A DNA stretch of 64,000 nt from Candidatus Thalassolituus haligoni (lineage in GTDB: Bacteria; Pseudomonadota; Gammaproteobacteria; Pseudomonadales; Oceanobacteraceae): contig NZ_CP139482.1 of the NCBI RefSeq assembly GCF_041222825.1, positions 279,001 to 343,000 of the forward strand. The letters are read 5' to 3'. Every line of letters starts with the position of its first letter. Positions within the stretch are counted from its first letter, which is position 1. Position numbers and translations under genes: made by a program. Shown here piece after piece: positions 26,060-35,485 of this stretch. The notes beneath the pieces are model-generated. The model was not told where the DNA came from and did not search any database. It was given only the letters and a program-made list of their open reading frames with translations.

Positions 26060-27472
26060 ATGTTCGAAAGTTTGACCGACCGACTTGGCAAAGCCCTCAA
26101 AAGCATTTCCGGCCAGGCCAAGTTAACCGAAGAAAACATCAAAGGCACCGTGCGTGAAGTTCGCATGGCGCTGCTGGAAGCCGACGTTGCCTTGCCGGTG
26201 GTGAAAGCCTTTACCGACCAGGTCAAAGAGCGCGCCATTGGTACCGAGGTTCTGAAGAGTCTGAATCCGGGTCAGGTATTCCTGAAAATCGTCCATGAAG
26301 AGCTGCAAAGCGTCATGGGTGAGGCCAATGAAAAGCTGAATCTGGCGACCCAGCCACCGGCTGTTATCCTGATGGCTGGCTTGCAGGGGGCGGGTAAAAC
26401 CACCACGGTTGCCAAGCTGGCCAAGTATCTGGCCGAGCGCGAAAAGAAAAAGGTGATGGTGGTGTCTGCCGACGTTTATCGTCCGGCAGCAATCAAGCAG
26501 CTTGAAACCCTTGCCAACGAAGTTGGTGCACTGTTTTATCCATCGGATATCAGCCAGAAGCCACTGGCCATTGCTCAAGGTGCTATCGAGGCGGCGAAAA
26601 AAGCCCACGCCGATGTGCTGCTGGTGGATACCGCCGGGCGTCTCGCCATCGACGATGCGATGATGGCCGAGATCAAGGCGTTACACGCTGGCATCAATCC
26701 GATTGAAACCCTGTTCGTGGTGGACGCCATGACGGGTCAGGATGCCGCCAATACCGCCAAGGCATTCAGCGAAGCACTGCCGTTGACTGGTGTCGTGCTG
26801 ACCAAAGCCGATGGTGATGCTCGTGGTGGTGCAGCGTTGTCGGTGCGTCATATCACTGGCAAGCCGATCAAGTTTATGGGTATGGGTGAAAAAACCGATG
26901 CCCTGGAGCCATTCCATCCCGATCGCGTGGCGTCCCGGATTCTCGACCTGGGTGACGTACTGACCCTGATCGAAGAAGCCGAACGTAATATCGACAAGGC
27001 CAAGGCTGACAAACTGGCGAAAAAACTGCAAAAGGGCAAGGGCTTCGATCTTGAAGACTTCCTCGACCAGTTGCAGCAAATGAAAAACATGGGTGGCCTG
27101 ACCGGCATGCTCGACAAGTTGCCTGGCATGGGTAATGTGAACCAGATGGCCAAGCAAACCGCTGCGGCAGAGGGCCAGTTCAAGCAGATGGAAGCGATTA
27201 TTTTCTCCATGACGCTGGATGAACGCCGCTTCCCGGACAAAATTAACGGTTCACGTAAAAAACGTATCGCCAATGGCTCTGGCTCCCAGATTCAGGACGT
27301 TAACCGGGTGCTGAAACAGCACAAGCAAATGCAGAAAATGATGAAAAAAGTCACGGCCAAGGGCGGCATGAAAAAGATGATGCGCGCCATGGGCGGAAAT
27401 GGCGGCGGCATGGGTGGCCCAGGTGGTGGTTTGCCACCCGGCTTTGGCGGCGGTATGCCGCCGATGCGTTAG
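26060..27472 (+). CDS. ffh: Signal recognition particle protein Ffh (SRP54)
   Basis: Ffh binds 4.5S RNA and signal sequences of nascent membrane proteins and docks with FtsY. The 470-residue protein has the N domain (residues 1-90), the G domain with GLQGAGKTTT at 107-116, DTAGRLAIDD, TKADGDARGGAALS and FMGMGEKTDALEPFHPDR, and the Met-rich M domain with a SGSQIQDVNRVLK helix. It ends in a Gly/Met/Pro-rich tail (GGNGGGMGGPGGGLPPGF...). Length fits the E. coli protein. The rpsP-rimM-trmD-rplS operon that usually follows in gammaproteobacteria is absent; an exporter operon converges instead. Confidence 0.97.
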   Translation: MFESLTDRLGKALKSISGQAKLTEENIKGTVREVRMALLEADVALPVVKAFTDQVKERAIGTEVLKSLNPGQVFLKIVHEELQSVMGEANEKLNLATQPPAVILMAGLQGAGKTTTVAKLAKYLAEREKKKVMVVSADVYRPAAIKQLETLANEVGALFYPSDISQKPLAIAQGAIEAAKKAHADVLLVDTAGRLAIDDAMMAEIKALHAGINPIETLFVVDAMTGQDAANTAKAFSEALPLTGVVLTKADGDARGGAALSVRHITGKPIKFMGMGEKTDALEPFHPDRVASRILDLGDVLTLIEEAERNIDKAKADKLAKKLQKGKGFDLEDFLDQLQQMKNMGGLTGMLDKLPGMGNVNQMAKQTAAAEGQFKQMEAIIFSMTLDERRFPDKINGSRKKRIANGSGSQIQDVNRVLKQHKQMQKMMKKVTAKGGMKKMMRAMGGNGGGMGGPGGGLPPGFGGGMPPMR

Positions 27473-27638
27473 CAAGCGGGTGTTTTTCAGTAAAACGTTG
27501 CGGATATTTTTGTGCTGATACCGTATTCGCCACGTCTCGCAGGGCATGGGTGACGTGGGGAGGCGTCTGGGAATCCCTGGTGCCGAACTTGATGCCGCTT
27601 TACTTGTACCCCCATTACCTCATTACCCCAAACATCTC

Positions 27639-28781
27639 TCAGGCCATCTGCATGATGGCCTTGCGGAAACGTCCCAGCGAATAAGCAAACAGCACGGCAC
27701 CGATCAGCAGCAAGGCCAGGAACTGTGGCCACACCACATCAAAACCCGCACCGCGATAAAGAATCGCCTGTCCCAGTTCAACGAAGTGGGTGGTCGGGGC
27801 GAGGAGCATTATATTCTGCACAATATCCGGCATGCTTTCGCGGGGTGTGGTGCCACCGGACAGCATTTGCAGCGGCATCATCACCAATACCATCAGCAGC
27901 CCGAACTGCGGCATGCTGCGGGCCAGGGTGGCAAGAAAAATCCCCATCGATGTGGTGGCAAACAAATGCAGCGCGGCACCGCTGAAAAACAGCAGTAACG
28001 ATCCTTCAATCGGTACATCAAGAATGCCGCGTACCATACCGTTCAGCGATAGGGCGGCGGCAATCAGTACGACGACTCCCATCGCCCAGACCTTGGCCAA
28101 CATGATTTCTGTCGGTGTGACCGGCATCACCAGCAGATGTTCGATGGTGCCATGTTCCCGTTCCCGGATCAGCGCGGCACCGGTAAGAATAATGGCGACC
28201 ATGGTGATCTGGTTGATGATCTGCATCAGACTGCCAAACCAGGACTGATCCAGCGCCGGATTAAAACGCGCCCGTACGGCCAGGTTCACCGGTAAGACGG
28301 TATCGCTGCGGTAGCTTTGCAGGAATTCACTGACTTCCGCCTGTACAATCTGCTGCACATAGCCGCTGCCGGTAAAGGCCTGACTCATGCGCGTGGCATC
28401 GACATTGAGCTGAATTTCCGCATCCCGCCCGGCCAGTACATCACGTTGAAGATCCGGCGGAATATTCACCACAAAGGTATAAAGTCCGGCGTCCATACCG
28501 GCATCCATGGCTTTCAGGGTGATCATTTCCGGCGGCATAAAATAGGGTGGGTAAAAGGCGGAAATAATCCGTTGTGACAGCGCTGATCCATCCTCGTCAA
28601 CAAAGGCGATGGGGGCTTTGTTGAGTGAGTCCGGCATCGAGGTGCCAGCGGTATACACCGAGAAGGTGAAGCTGAAAATAATCAGCACCAGCATGGTCGG
28701 GTCACGCCACAGGCTCCACAGTTCTTTGATGCCGAGGCGGTAAATATTGATCAGGTGGCGTCTTATCTTATTTAAATCCAT
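27639..28781 (-). CDS. yhhJ: ABC-2 type transporter permease (YhhJ-like)
   Basis: The 380-residue permease has one N-terminal TM helix (MLVLIIFSFTFSVYTAG), a large extracytoplasmic domain, and five or six TM helices from about residue 185 on, with LTGAALIREREHGTIEHLLVMPVTP typical of ABC-2 permeases. It is the last gene of a three-gene operon with rbbA (only 1 bp between them) and an HlyD-like adaptor. The order adaptor - fused ATPase/permease - permease is the yhiI-rbbA-yhhJ arrangement of E. coli. Confidence 0.88.
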   Translation of the reverse strand: MDLNKIRRHLINIYRLGIKELWSLWRDPTMLVLIIFSFTFSVYTAGTSMPDSLNKAPIAFVDEDGSALSQRIISAFYPPYFMPPEMITLKAMDAGMDAGLYTFVVNIPPDLQRDVLAGRDAEIQLNVDATRMSQAFTGSGYVQQIVQAEVSEFLQSYRSDTVLPVNLAVRARFNPALDQSWFGSLMQIINQITMVAIILTGAALIREREHGTIEHLLVMPVTPTEIMLAKVWAMGVVVLIAAALSLNGMVRGILDVPIEGSLLLFFSGAALHLFATTSMGIFLATLARSMPQFGLLMVLVMMPLQMLSGGTTPRESMPDIVQNIMLLAPTTHFVELGQAILYRGAGFDVVWPQFLALLLIGAVLFAYSLGRFRKAIMQMA

Positions 28782-28782
28782 C

Positions 28783-31545
28783 TCAGCGCTCCTGTTTTTT
28801 CAGCAGCAAAATGGCGGTACCGGTAATCACGGGTATCGAAACAAGCAGCGGCCAGAATGAGGCGTACAAATCACTCAGGGTCAGCGCTTTACTGAACACA
28901 CCGCGGCTGATGGTCACCATATGGGTGGCTGGATAGATCTGACCAATAACCTGAGCGCTGCCTTCCAGTGAACTGACCGGATCGGTCAAGCCGGAGAACT
29001 GGGTCGCCGGAATCAGGGTGCCGACCATGGCGAAGAACATCGCCGCAATCTGACTTTTGGTGACCGCTGAGGCCAGTAAGCCCATGCCGGTGGCGGCAAA
29101 ACTGAATAACAGGGCAGCGAGGGTCAGGGTCAGATAGCTGCCGGTCACTGGCACATCAAATAAGGTGACGGCGAGCAGACTCATCAGGAAGAAGTTGATC
29201 ATGGCAAAGCCAACGTAAGGCAGTTGTTTGCCAAGAATAAATTCGGTGCGGGTGACCGGGGTGACGTACAGATTAATAATGGAACCCAGCTCTTTTTCCC
29301 GCACCACCGCCAGCGCGGTCAGCATGGCCGGCATCATCAGCAGCAGAATCGGAATCACTGCCGGCACCATGGCTGGCAGGCTTTTGACATCCGGGTTGTA
29401 ACGGAAGCGGGTGACGACATCAACCGCGCTGCTGAGGGCTCCGGCATTGCCACTCTGGCGCGCCTGCTCCTGTAACCACTGGGTGTGTATACCACTGACA
29501 TAGCCTTTGACGGTTTCGGCTCTGGAGGGCATGGCACCATCGATCCAGACGCCGATATCGACCTGATCGCCACGCAGTACGCTGCGACCAAAGCCGGGTG
29601 GAATTTCAATCGCCAGTGACAGTTCGCCGGAGCGCATGCGGCGGTCCATATCGGCGTAATCCCGGAGCGGAGCCTTCTCGCTGAAATAGGTCGAGCCGGT
29701 GAGGTTCAGCGCATAATTCTGGCTGAGCGTGCTTTGGTCATAATCCAGCACCGCATAGGGCAGGTTATTGACATCCATGGTGATGCCATACCCCATGACC
29801 AGCATCAGAATCAGTGAGCCGACCAGTGCCAGCGTTGCCCGTACCGGATCACGTTGTAACTCCAGTGTTTCACGCCACAAATAACTCCACAGGCGTTGCG
29901 TTGAAAAGCGCGGTGGAGGTCGGCTGCCGGACGGGGTTATTCCGTTATGGTTGTCAGTAGCGGCAATATCTTCTTCGTCTTCCTCGACGTTATCATTGTC
30001 GGTCTGTTTGTCGCTGGCCTCAGCCTCAATCAGGTAGCTGATAAAAGCTTCTTCCAGCGTTGCCGCGTTACGTTTGCTGATCAGGTTGGCGGGTTTATCG
30101 CTGTCGAGCACCTTGCCGGCATGCATCATCGACATGCGGTCGCAACGCAGCGCTTCATTCATAAAGTGAGTGGAGATAAAAATGGTCACCCGGTCGCGGC
30201 GCGATAATTCAATCAACAGCCGCCAGAAATTATCCCGCGCAATCGGGTCTACGCCTGAGGTCGGTTCATCGAGAATCAGCAGCTCCGGGTTATGCACCAT
30301 GGCCACGGCCAACGACAGGCGCTGACGTATGCCCATGGGCAGTTTTTCCGGCAGAAAGCCTCGCACCTCATGGAGATCAAAGCGCTGGATCATTTCTTCT
30401 GCGCGGCTATCAACCTCATCCTCCGGCACATGAAACAGGCGTGCGTGCAGGATCAGATTCTGTTCTACGCTGAGTTCGCCATACAACGAAAAGGACTGTG
30501 ACATATAACCCACCCGCTGACGGGTAGTGATATCGTGAGGATCGACTTCATTACCGAACAGCCAGGCCTGGCCTTCTGTGGCGGGCAGCAGACCGGTGAG
30601 CATTTTCATGGTGGTGGATTTGCCGCAACCATTGGAACCTAAAAAACCGAAAATCTCGCCCCGGCGGATGCGGAAGTTCACATGGTCAACGGCGGTAAAA
30701 TCGCCGAAGCGCATGGTCAGATCGGTGGCTTCAATGGCAATGTCCTGGCCATCGTCCGGCAGCGGTGGAATGTCGACCGGTGCATAGCCTGCTTTTTTGT
30801 CGTCCGGCAGCAGTTCAATAAACGCCGCTTCCAATGACTCGGTGGCAGTTTTCTGCAGTAATTCATCTGGCGTACCGGTATCCAGTACTTTGCCGTCATC
30901 CATTACTACCAGCCAGTCAAAGCCTTGTGCTTCATCCATATAAGCGGTGGCGACCACCACGCTCATCTGCGGACGGCTGGCGCGGATGCTCTGAATCAGT
31001 TGCCAGAACTGGGCCCGCGCCAGTGGGTCAACACCGGTGGTGGGCTCATCCAGGATCAGCAAGTCCGGGTCGTGAATCAGCGCACAGCACAGCCCCAGCT
31101 TTTGCTTCATGCCGCCGGACAGCTTGCCAGCCGGACGCGTCAGAAATGGATACAGACCGGTACTTCTGGTCAGGTGATCAATACGCTGGCGGCGCTCAAT
31201 GGAGTTATGGCCAAACAGGCGGGCAAAAAATTGCAGGTTTTCTTCCACCGATAAGGTCGGATACAGGTTTTTACCCAGCCCCTGTGGCATATAGGCAATA
31301 TCAGGACAGACAAGATCGCGGTGACGCTTGTTGCTCATATCGCCGCCAAGGACAGCAAGGTTACCGCCCTGTACCGCTCGGGCACCGGCCAGTAACGACA
31401 GCAGGCTGGATTTACCCACGCCGTCCGGGCCGAGTAAGCCGACCATGACACCGCCGGGAATCTCCAGCGAAATATCGTTCAGTGCACAGGTTTTACTATA
31501 ACGAAGGCTGACGTTACTGAGGTGTGCTACCGGGGCTGTGGCCAT
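28783..31545 (-). CDS. rbbA: RbbA-type fused ABC ATPase/permease
   Basis: The 920-residue polypeptide has two ATP-binding cassettes followed by an ABC-2 permease domain. Cassette 1 has GPDGVGKS (39-46), [11 protein letters not shown] and [10 protein letters not shown]. Cassette 2 has [10 protein letters not shown] (near residue 300), a degenerate signature [11 protein letters not shown] and [10 protein letters not shown]. An acidic linker (EEDEEDI) leads to the membrane part from about residue 560 on. E. coli RbbA was described as a ribosome-associated ATPase, but the fused permease and adaptor point to export. The divergent TetR gene probably regulates the operon. The substrate is unknown. 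Confidence 0.9.
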   Translation of the reverse strand: MATAPVAHLSNVSLRYSKTCALNDISLEIPGGVMVGLLGPDGVGKSSLLSLLAGARAVQGGNLAVLGGDMSNKRHRDLVCPDIAYMPQGLGKNLYPTLSVEENLQFFARLFGHNSIERRQRIDHLTRSTGLYPFLTRPAGKLSGGMKQKLGLCCALIHDPDLLILDEPTTGVDPLARAQFWQLIQSIRASRPQMSVVVATAYMDEAQGFDWLVVMDDGKVLDTGTPDELLQKTATESLEAAFIELLPDDKKAGYAPVDIPPLPDDGQDIAIEATDLTMRFGDFTAVDHVNFRIRRGEIFGFLGSNGCGKSTTMKMLTGLLPATEGQAWLFGNEVDPHDITTRQRVGYMSQSFSLYGELSVEQNLILHARLFHVPEDEVDSRAEEMIQRFDLHEVRGFLPEKLPMGIRQRLSLAVAMVHNPELLILDEPTSGVDPIARDNFWRLLIELSRRDRVTIFISTHFMNEALRCDRMSMMHAGKVLDSDKPANLISKRNAATLEEAFISYLIEAEASDKQTDNDNVEEDEEDIAATDNHNGITPSGSRPPPRFSTQRLWSYLWRETLELQRDPVRATLALVGSLILMLVMGYGITMDVNNLPYAVLDYDQSTLSQNYALNLTGSTYFSEKAPLRDYADMDRRMRSGELSLAIEIPPGFGRSVLRGDQVDIGVWIDGAMPSRAETVKGYVSGIHTQWLQEQARQSGNAGALSSAVDVVTRFRYNPDVKSLPAMVPAVIPILLLMMPAMLTALAVVREKELGSIINLYVTPVTRTEFILGKQLPYVGFAMINFFLMSLLAVTLFDVPVTGSYLTLTLAALLFSFAATGMGLLASAVTKSQIAAMFFAMVGTLIPATQFSGLTDPVSSLEGSAQVIGQIYPATHMVTISRGVFSKALTLSDLYASFWPLLVSIPVITGTAILLLKKQER

Positions 31546-31548
31546 GAT

Positions 31549-32625
31549 TTATTCCGCACTCAGATTAACGGTCAGCTCTGCGGGCCATGCGCTTGCCTCA
31601 TCGAGTTTCAGCCACGCCACGCCGGGCAGGCCGGTTTTGACCTGAGTGATGTATTTCTGCAACAGTTGTGGCGATATCCGCGCGCGCACCCGGAACATCA
31701 GTTTCTGCCGTTCGCTTTCTGTTTCGACGGTTTTCGGGGTGAACTGAGCGGTGGACGCAACAAACGACACCTGTGCCGGAATGACATAATCCGGTGCCAC
31801 ATCCAGCACCAGATGCACCTCCTGTCCGAGGGCAATACGGCCAGCCACGGTTTCTGGCAGGAAGAAGGTCATATACACATCCGACAGATCGACCATATTG
31901 ATTACCTTGCCACCGGCGCCCAGCACTTCACCCGGCTGAGTTACCAGATATTGCACCCGGCCATCCCGTGGGGCGGTGAGAATACTGTCGGCCAGATCGG
32001 TTTCGATACGGGCGACGCTGGCTGCTGCCGCATTAACATTGGATTCAGCGCCAATGACTTGCGCTTTGGCAGCTTCAATGGCTGCTCTGCCAGCGGCGAC
32101 CTGGGCTTTGGCGGCACTCAGTGTGGCCTCGGCGGTACGTACAGCGGCGCGGTCATCATCCAGAACCTGATCCGACAACGAACCTTCTTTGGCCAGTTGT
32201 ACCGAGCGGCGGTAGTGGCGCTGGGCGGAATCCAGTTCTGTTTCTCGCTGGATCTGGCTGGCTTGCAGAGCCGCCAGATCACTCTCGCGCATGGCCACCT
32301 GCGCCTTGGCACTGGCCACTGCCGCTTTGGTCTGTGCCTGTTGAGCTAAGGCCTGATTACGCTGGGCAAGCAAGGAATCACTCTGCATCACTGCCAGTTG
32401 CTGACCGGCAATAACAAAATCGCCTTCTTTTACCAGCAGGGATTGCAGTCGTCCGCCGAGTTTGGTGGCGACATCCACGGCGGTGGCTTCAATGCGGCCA
32501 TTGCCTTTGACAAAACCTTCTGCGGTGCTGGTGCTGTCCAGCCTGCTCCAAATAAACCAGCCCGCCAGAACGACGATAAATAGAATAAACGCGGAAATAC
32601 GTTTGTTGCTGAAAGCCGTTTTCAT
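31549..32625 (-). CDS. yhiI: HlyD-family membrane fusion (adaptor) protein
   Basis: The 358-residue protein has one N-terminal TM helix (ISAFILFIVVLAGWFIWSRL), a split lipoyl/beta-barrel domain (DVATKLGGRLQSLLVKEGDFV ... SILTAPRDGRVQYLVTQPGEVL) and a long Ala/Gln-rich coiled-coil hairpin between. This is the periplasmic adaptor that would link the ABC pump to an outer-membrane channel. It is first in the operon, 3 bp before rbbA, with the TetR gene divergent. No TolC gene is nearby. Confidence 0.9.
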   Translation of the reverse strand: MKTAFSNKRISAFILFIVVLAGWFIWSRLDSTSTAEGFVKGNGRIEATAVDVATKLGGRLQSLLVKEGDFVIAGQQLAVMQSDSLLAQRNQALAQQAQTKAAVASAKAQVAMRESDLAALQASQIQRETELDSAQRHYRRSVQLAKEGSLSDQVLDDDRAAVRTAEATLSAAKAQVAAGRAAIEAAKAQVIGAESNVNAAAASVARIETDLADSILTAPRDGRVQYLVTQPGEVLGAGGKVINMVDLSDVYMTFFLPETVAGRIALGQEVHLVLDVAPDYVIPAQVSFVASTAQFTPKTVETESERQKLMFRVRARISPQLLQKYITQVKTGLPGVAWLKLDEASAWPAELTVNLSAE

Positions 32626-32702
32626 GATGTAAATCCTGATTTTATGCGCGTCGTTGAATGTTTAATTGCCAGGCCGCGAGCGGTTATCCATTATTAGCGA
32701 CT

Positions 32703-32738
32703 GGTCGGTCGGTAACTCTTGCGACAACTATAGGTCGG
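32703..32738. promoter_or_regulatory. Direct GGTCGGT repeats in the divergent rbbA/tetR region
   Basis: GGTCGGT occurs at 32703-32709 and again at 32732-32738 between the two divergent genes; the first copy is followed by a further CGGT. They may be the binding sites of the TetR repressor, which often recognises GGTCGGT-like half-sites, but no palindrome is seen. Confidence 0.35.
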
Positions 32739-32881
32739 TGTTTTATGACTGACAATGATGATTTATTGATCCGTGTGGCATGCTGTTCAGATAGTGCAGT
32801 TTTGCGAGCTAACACTGTGTTTCACCGTAGCGACTATTGTCTGGCCGGGGCCGTTGAAGAGAGAATCTGTGAATCCAAGAA

Positions 32882-33535
32882 ATGACCAATAAACAATCAA
32901 GCAAAACCATTGCCGCCACGGCAGCTGGACGTCGGCGATTGTCGCCTGAATTACGTATTCAGCAGATTCTTGATGCGGCGTTTGTGGTGTTTGCGGAGAA
33001 GGGATTTGTGTCAGCCCGGATGGACGACATTGCGGCGGCGGCGGGTTTGTCGAAAGGCGGCATTTATAATCATTTCCGCAGCAAAGAGCAGATCTTTGAA
33101 GAACTGCTGAAACACCGTTTGAACCAGTATGGCGCTGGTGTTGAGTTTCCGGATGATGACCGGCCAGTAACGGTTGAAAGGATTATTACTGACGTCGTAG
33201 AGCCATTGTACGCCTCTTTTTCCAATCCGGATGTTATCCGCATTCTGCGGCTGGTGCTGGTGGACGGTAACCGTGTGCCGGAATTTGTCCGCTACTGGCA
33301 TTCGCTGATTTCGCAACCTTATCAACAGCGACTTCAGATTCTGGTGCAGAAAGGGGTAGTGGCAGGAACGCTGCGCAATGGCAGCCTGACTGACTCACCG
33401 GCCTTAATTGTATCGCCGGCACTGGTGTTTATGTTCGACACCATGGTGGACAGTGATAACGCCCGGCGGCAGCTGGAAAGCCGTCGTCAGGCTCATGCCC
33501 GGATGTTGAGAGAAATGCTGACACCGCCGGTATAA
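32882..33535 (+). CDS. TetR-family regulator of the RbbA-type exporter
   Basis: The 217-residue protein has a TetR HTH ([20 protein letters not shown], then [28 protein letters not shown], about residues 25-73), and a C-terminal domain resembling TetR_C_33-like domains. It is divergent from the exporter operon with about 250 bp between, the usual place for its repressor. The ribosome-binding site is not obvious, so the start is uncertain; ATG 32882 is the first plausible codon, preceded by basic residues typical of the family. Confidence 0.88.
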   Translation: MTNKQSSKTIAATAAGRRRLSPELRIQQILDAAFVVFAEKGFVSARMDDIAAAAGLSKGGIYNHFRSKEQIFEELLKHRLNQYGAGVEFPDDDRPVTVERIITDVVEPLYASFSNPDVIRILRLVLVDGNRVPEFVRYWHSLISQPYQQRLQILVQKGVVAGTLRNGSLTDSPALIVSPALVFMFDTMVDSDNARRQLESRRQAHARMLREMLTPPV

Positions 33536-33734
33536 CGGTTATTCATACAAGCAGCAGGTGGTTGATCTGCTACCGCGAGGTTGTCGTGGGTACCACAGGC
33601 ATGCCCTGTTGAACGCAATCAGCCATTTTCGTGGTGGATGGCCTTTGTGGCAGGGCAAACAAGGATCAGAACCTGCTTAATGGATGGTTCTGGTTTATGC
33701 TGCGGCTTCTTTCTCTTGCTCAGGAATGGTGATT

Positions 33735-34253
33735 GTGCAGCTTCGTTCTATCGACAAAACCACCTACAAAAAACGCCTTAACCAGGTACAGGGAGGGGCC
33801 GTGATTACTTTATTGGTACTGGCGCTGCTGTTTTCCGAACTGTATCGGGCGTTATGGGCGGGGGGCGAATCCAGCACACTGCTGAATGCACTCGCGGTGG
33901 CTACGGCTGCGGCACTGGTGGCGCTGCTATTTAACCGCATCAAGGACAAACCCTGGATGGCGGACATGGTGTATCTGTGGCGTCTGAAACGGGAGCTGAA
34001 CCGCATTTATCGCAGCAGCAAGATCCTTGAACAAGCGCTGGCTGCGGGCGATCGTGACGCGTTTGTTATCCAGAACTTCAATCTGCGCGGCGCGAAACTG
34101 CTTTATGAGTCGGAAGACAACACCCTGACATTGCCAGAGCTGCAAGAGAAAATCATTGAACTGGAAAACACCCTGTCTGAACGGCAGCTGACGGTATCGC
34201 TGGATGAATACAGCCCAGCCTTGCTGGATGCCTTCAAACAGCGTTTGAAATAG
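33735..34253 (+). CDS. DUF3087-family membrane protein
   Basis: The 172-residue product begins with QLRSIDKTTYKKRLNQVQGG, has two TM helices (about residues 20-40 and 50-68) and a cytoplasmic helical domain (DMVYLWRLKRELNRIYRSSKIL ... LQEKIIELENTLSERQLTVS). This matches DUF3087. GTG 33735 is preferred because AGGA at 33722-33725 lies 9 nt upstream; ATG 33726 directly follows that site. Function is unknown. A T-poor hairpin follows at 34305. Confidence 0.75.
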   Translation: MQLRSIDKTTYKKRLNQVQGGAVITLLVLALLFSELYRALWAGGESSTLLNALAVATAAALVALLFNRIKDKPWMADMVYLWRLKRELNRIYRSSKILEQALAAGDRDAFVIQNFNLRGAKLLYESEDNTLTLPELQEKIIELENTLSERQLTVSLDEYSPALLDAFKQRLK

Positions 34254-34304
34254 GCTCTGAGGCTACTCCGGGTCGTTGTTATCACCCCAAAAAAGGTTAA
34301 TGAA

Positions 34305-34328
34305 GGGAGCAGGCTCTGTCCTGCTCCC
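34305..34328. terminator. GC-rich hairpin between convergent genes
   Basis: GGGAGCAG and CTGCTCCC pair around an 8-nt loop; CTGCTCC is then repeated in tandem to 34340. No T-run is present. It lies between the DUF3087 gene and the convergent NifX-like gene and may end transcription weakly. Confidence 0.4.
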
Positions 34329-34380
34329 TGCTCCCTGCTCTAGCTTTAGCTCTACTCTATATGCTTGACCAAGCGTTTTC

Positions 34381-34782
34381 TCAATTCTTACTCACTGCTT
34401 TGCGATGCTCCGGGTCGAGGCATTCCATTTCTTCATGAGGAAGTCCGGGCGCCAGGGTGCTATTGAGGTAAGCGGTTATCGCTGTGATCGGATCGGATTC
34501 TGAAGTGGCCACCAACGTGGTGCCGCGTTCTGCCAGCCGACGGGCTACACCTTCTCCGGCTGAGCCGCAGAGAGCTATATCGACCCCGTGCAGTGGGTGT
34601 CGATTGCCGTCGCCACGCACATGCCATTCATGCAGGCTGCCTGTTTTGGATAAATGGATACTCCAGACCAACTCTGGCTGGCCGTTCGATACAACATATA
34701 CATTCCAGTGCACAGCACGGCCTGCGTGGGGAGATAATTGTCCGTGTTCTTCTACCGCAACGGCGATAAGGGGTTCTGTCAT
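34381..34782 (-). CDS. NifX/NifB-like (dinitrogenase cofactor) domain protein
   Basis: The 133-residue protein has the Nitro_FeMo-Co fold: LIAVAVEEHGQLSPHAGRAVHWNVY, then GVDIALCGSAGEGVARRLAERGTTLVATSES, the C-terminal sheet-helix common to NifX, NifY and NifB C-terminal domains. There are no nitrogenase genes nearby; stand-alone members are common in non-fixing bacteria and are thought to bind metal clusters, but function is not settled. GGAGG 7 nt before ATG 34782 fixes the start. It lies just upstream of the copper regulator. Confidence 0.8.
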   Translation of the reverse strand: MTEPLIAVAVEEHGQLSPHAGRAVHWNVYVVSNGQPELVWSIHLSKTGSLHEWHVRGDGNRHPLHGVDIALCGSAGEGVARRLAERGTTLVATSESDPITAITAYLNSTLAPGLPHEEMECLDPEHRKAVSKN

Positions 34783-34994
34783 GGGGATTCCTCCGGTCAG
34801 TCCGTCCATGTTAAAGAGGGAAGAAAAAATACATTTGATCCGACGCAGTCATGGCTGCATCTGGCAGCAATAAATGTCAGAAATGGCATCGCGGCACATG
34901 CAGTAACGACAGTGCTCAATAGCGTATTACTCAGGACGTGTGGGTCGTTACGCCTGATGCTGTAGAAGAGTTGTTGTTATCTTTGTTGTTGCCG

Positions 34995-35411
34995 TCAATG
35001 GTGGTTGCTCTCGTCTATATGTTCCGGGTTGGCGATGTCTTCCAGAATGGGACAATCTGGACGGTCATCACCCGCGCAGCAGCTCACCAGTGATTGCAGG
35101 CTGTTGACCATCGACTGCAGTTCAGCAATCTTTTGATTCAATACGGTGATGTGGTCAGTGGCCAATCGTTTGACATCTTCGCTGTGGCGGGATTGGTCTT
35201 GCCACAAGGTCAGCAGCTCTCGGGTTTTTTCAACCGGGAAACCCATTCCTCGCGCCCGGTGTATAAATTTCAGGGTGTGAATGTCCTGCTCGCGGTAACG
35301 ACGATATCCGGCAGCACTGCGCGCTGCCGGTTGAATCAGGCCAATCGATTCGTAGTAGCGGATCATCTTGGCACTGATGCCCGAAGCGCTGGCAGCGGCT
35401 CCAATGTTCAT
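34995..35411 (-). CDS. cueR: Cu(I)-responsive MerR-family activator CueR
   Basis: The 138-residue protein shows the MerR HTH (MNIGAAASASGISAKMIRYYESIGLI), the dimerisation helix, and the metal loop CCAGDDRPDCP near residues 109-119, where the two Cys correspond to those of E. coli CueR. It would twist its 19-bp spacer promoters on binding Cu(I). It follows copA on the same strand, 74 bp later, and two good candidate sites lie in the copA-copZ divergent region. Confidence 0.92.
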   Translation of the reverse strand: MNIGAAASASGISAKMIRYYESIGLIQPAARSAAGYRRYREQDIHTLKFIHRARGMGFPVEKTRELLTLWQDQSRHSEDVKRLATDHITVLNQKIAELQSMVNSLQSLVSCCAGDDRPDCPILEDIANPEHIDESNHH

Positions 35412-35485
35412 ACCGGTCTCCTGTTCGGTTGACGGGTGTGTATTTGTTACGGCTATGTGTTTGTTCTCAGGCTGGGTATCCGTTG

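Noticed and set aside
32658..32885. 75-codon ORF whose stop overlaps the exporter tetR start
   Set aside because: It has no ribosome-binding site, covers the divergent promoter and the GGTCGGT repeats, and its peptide looks random.
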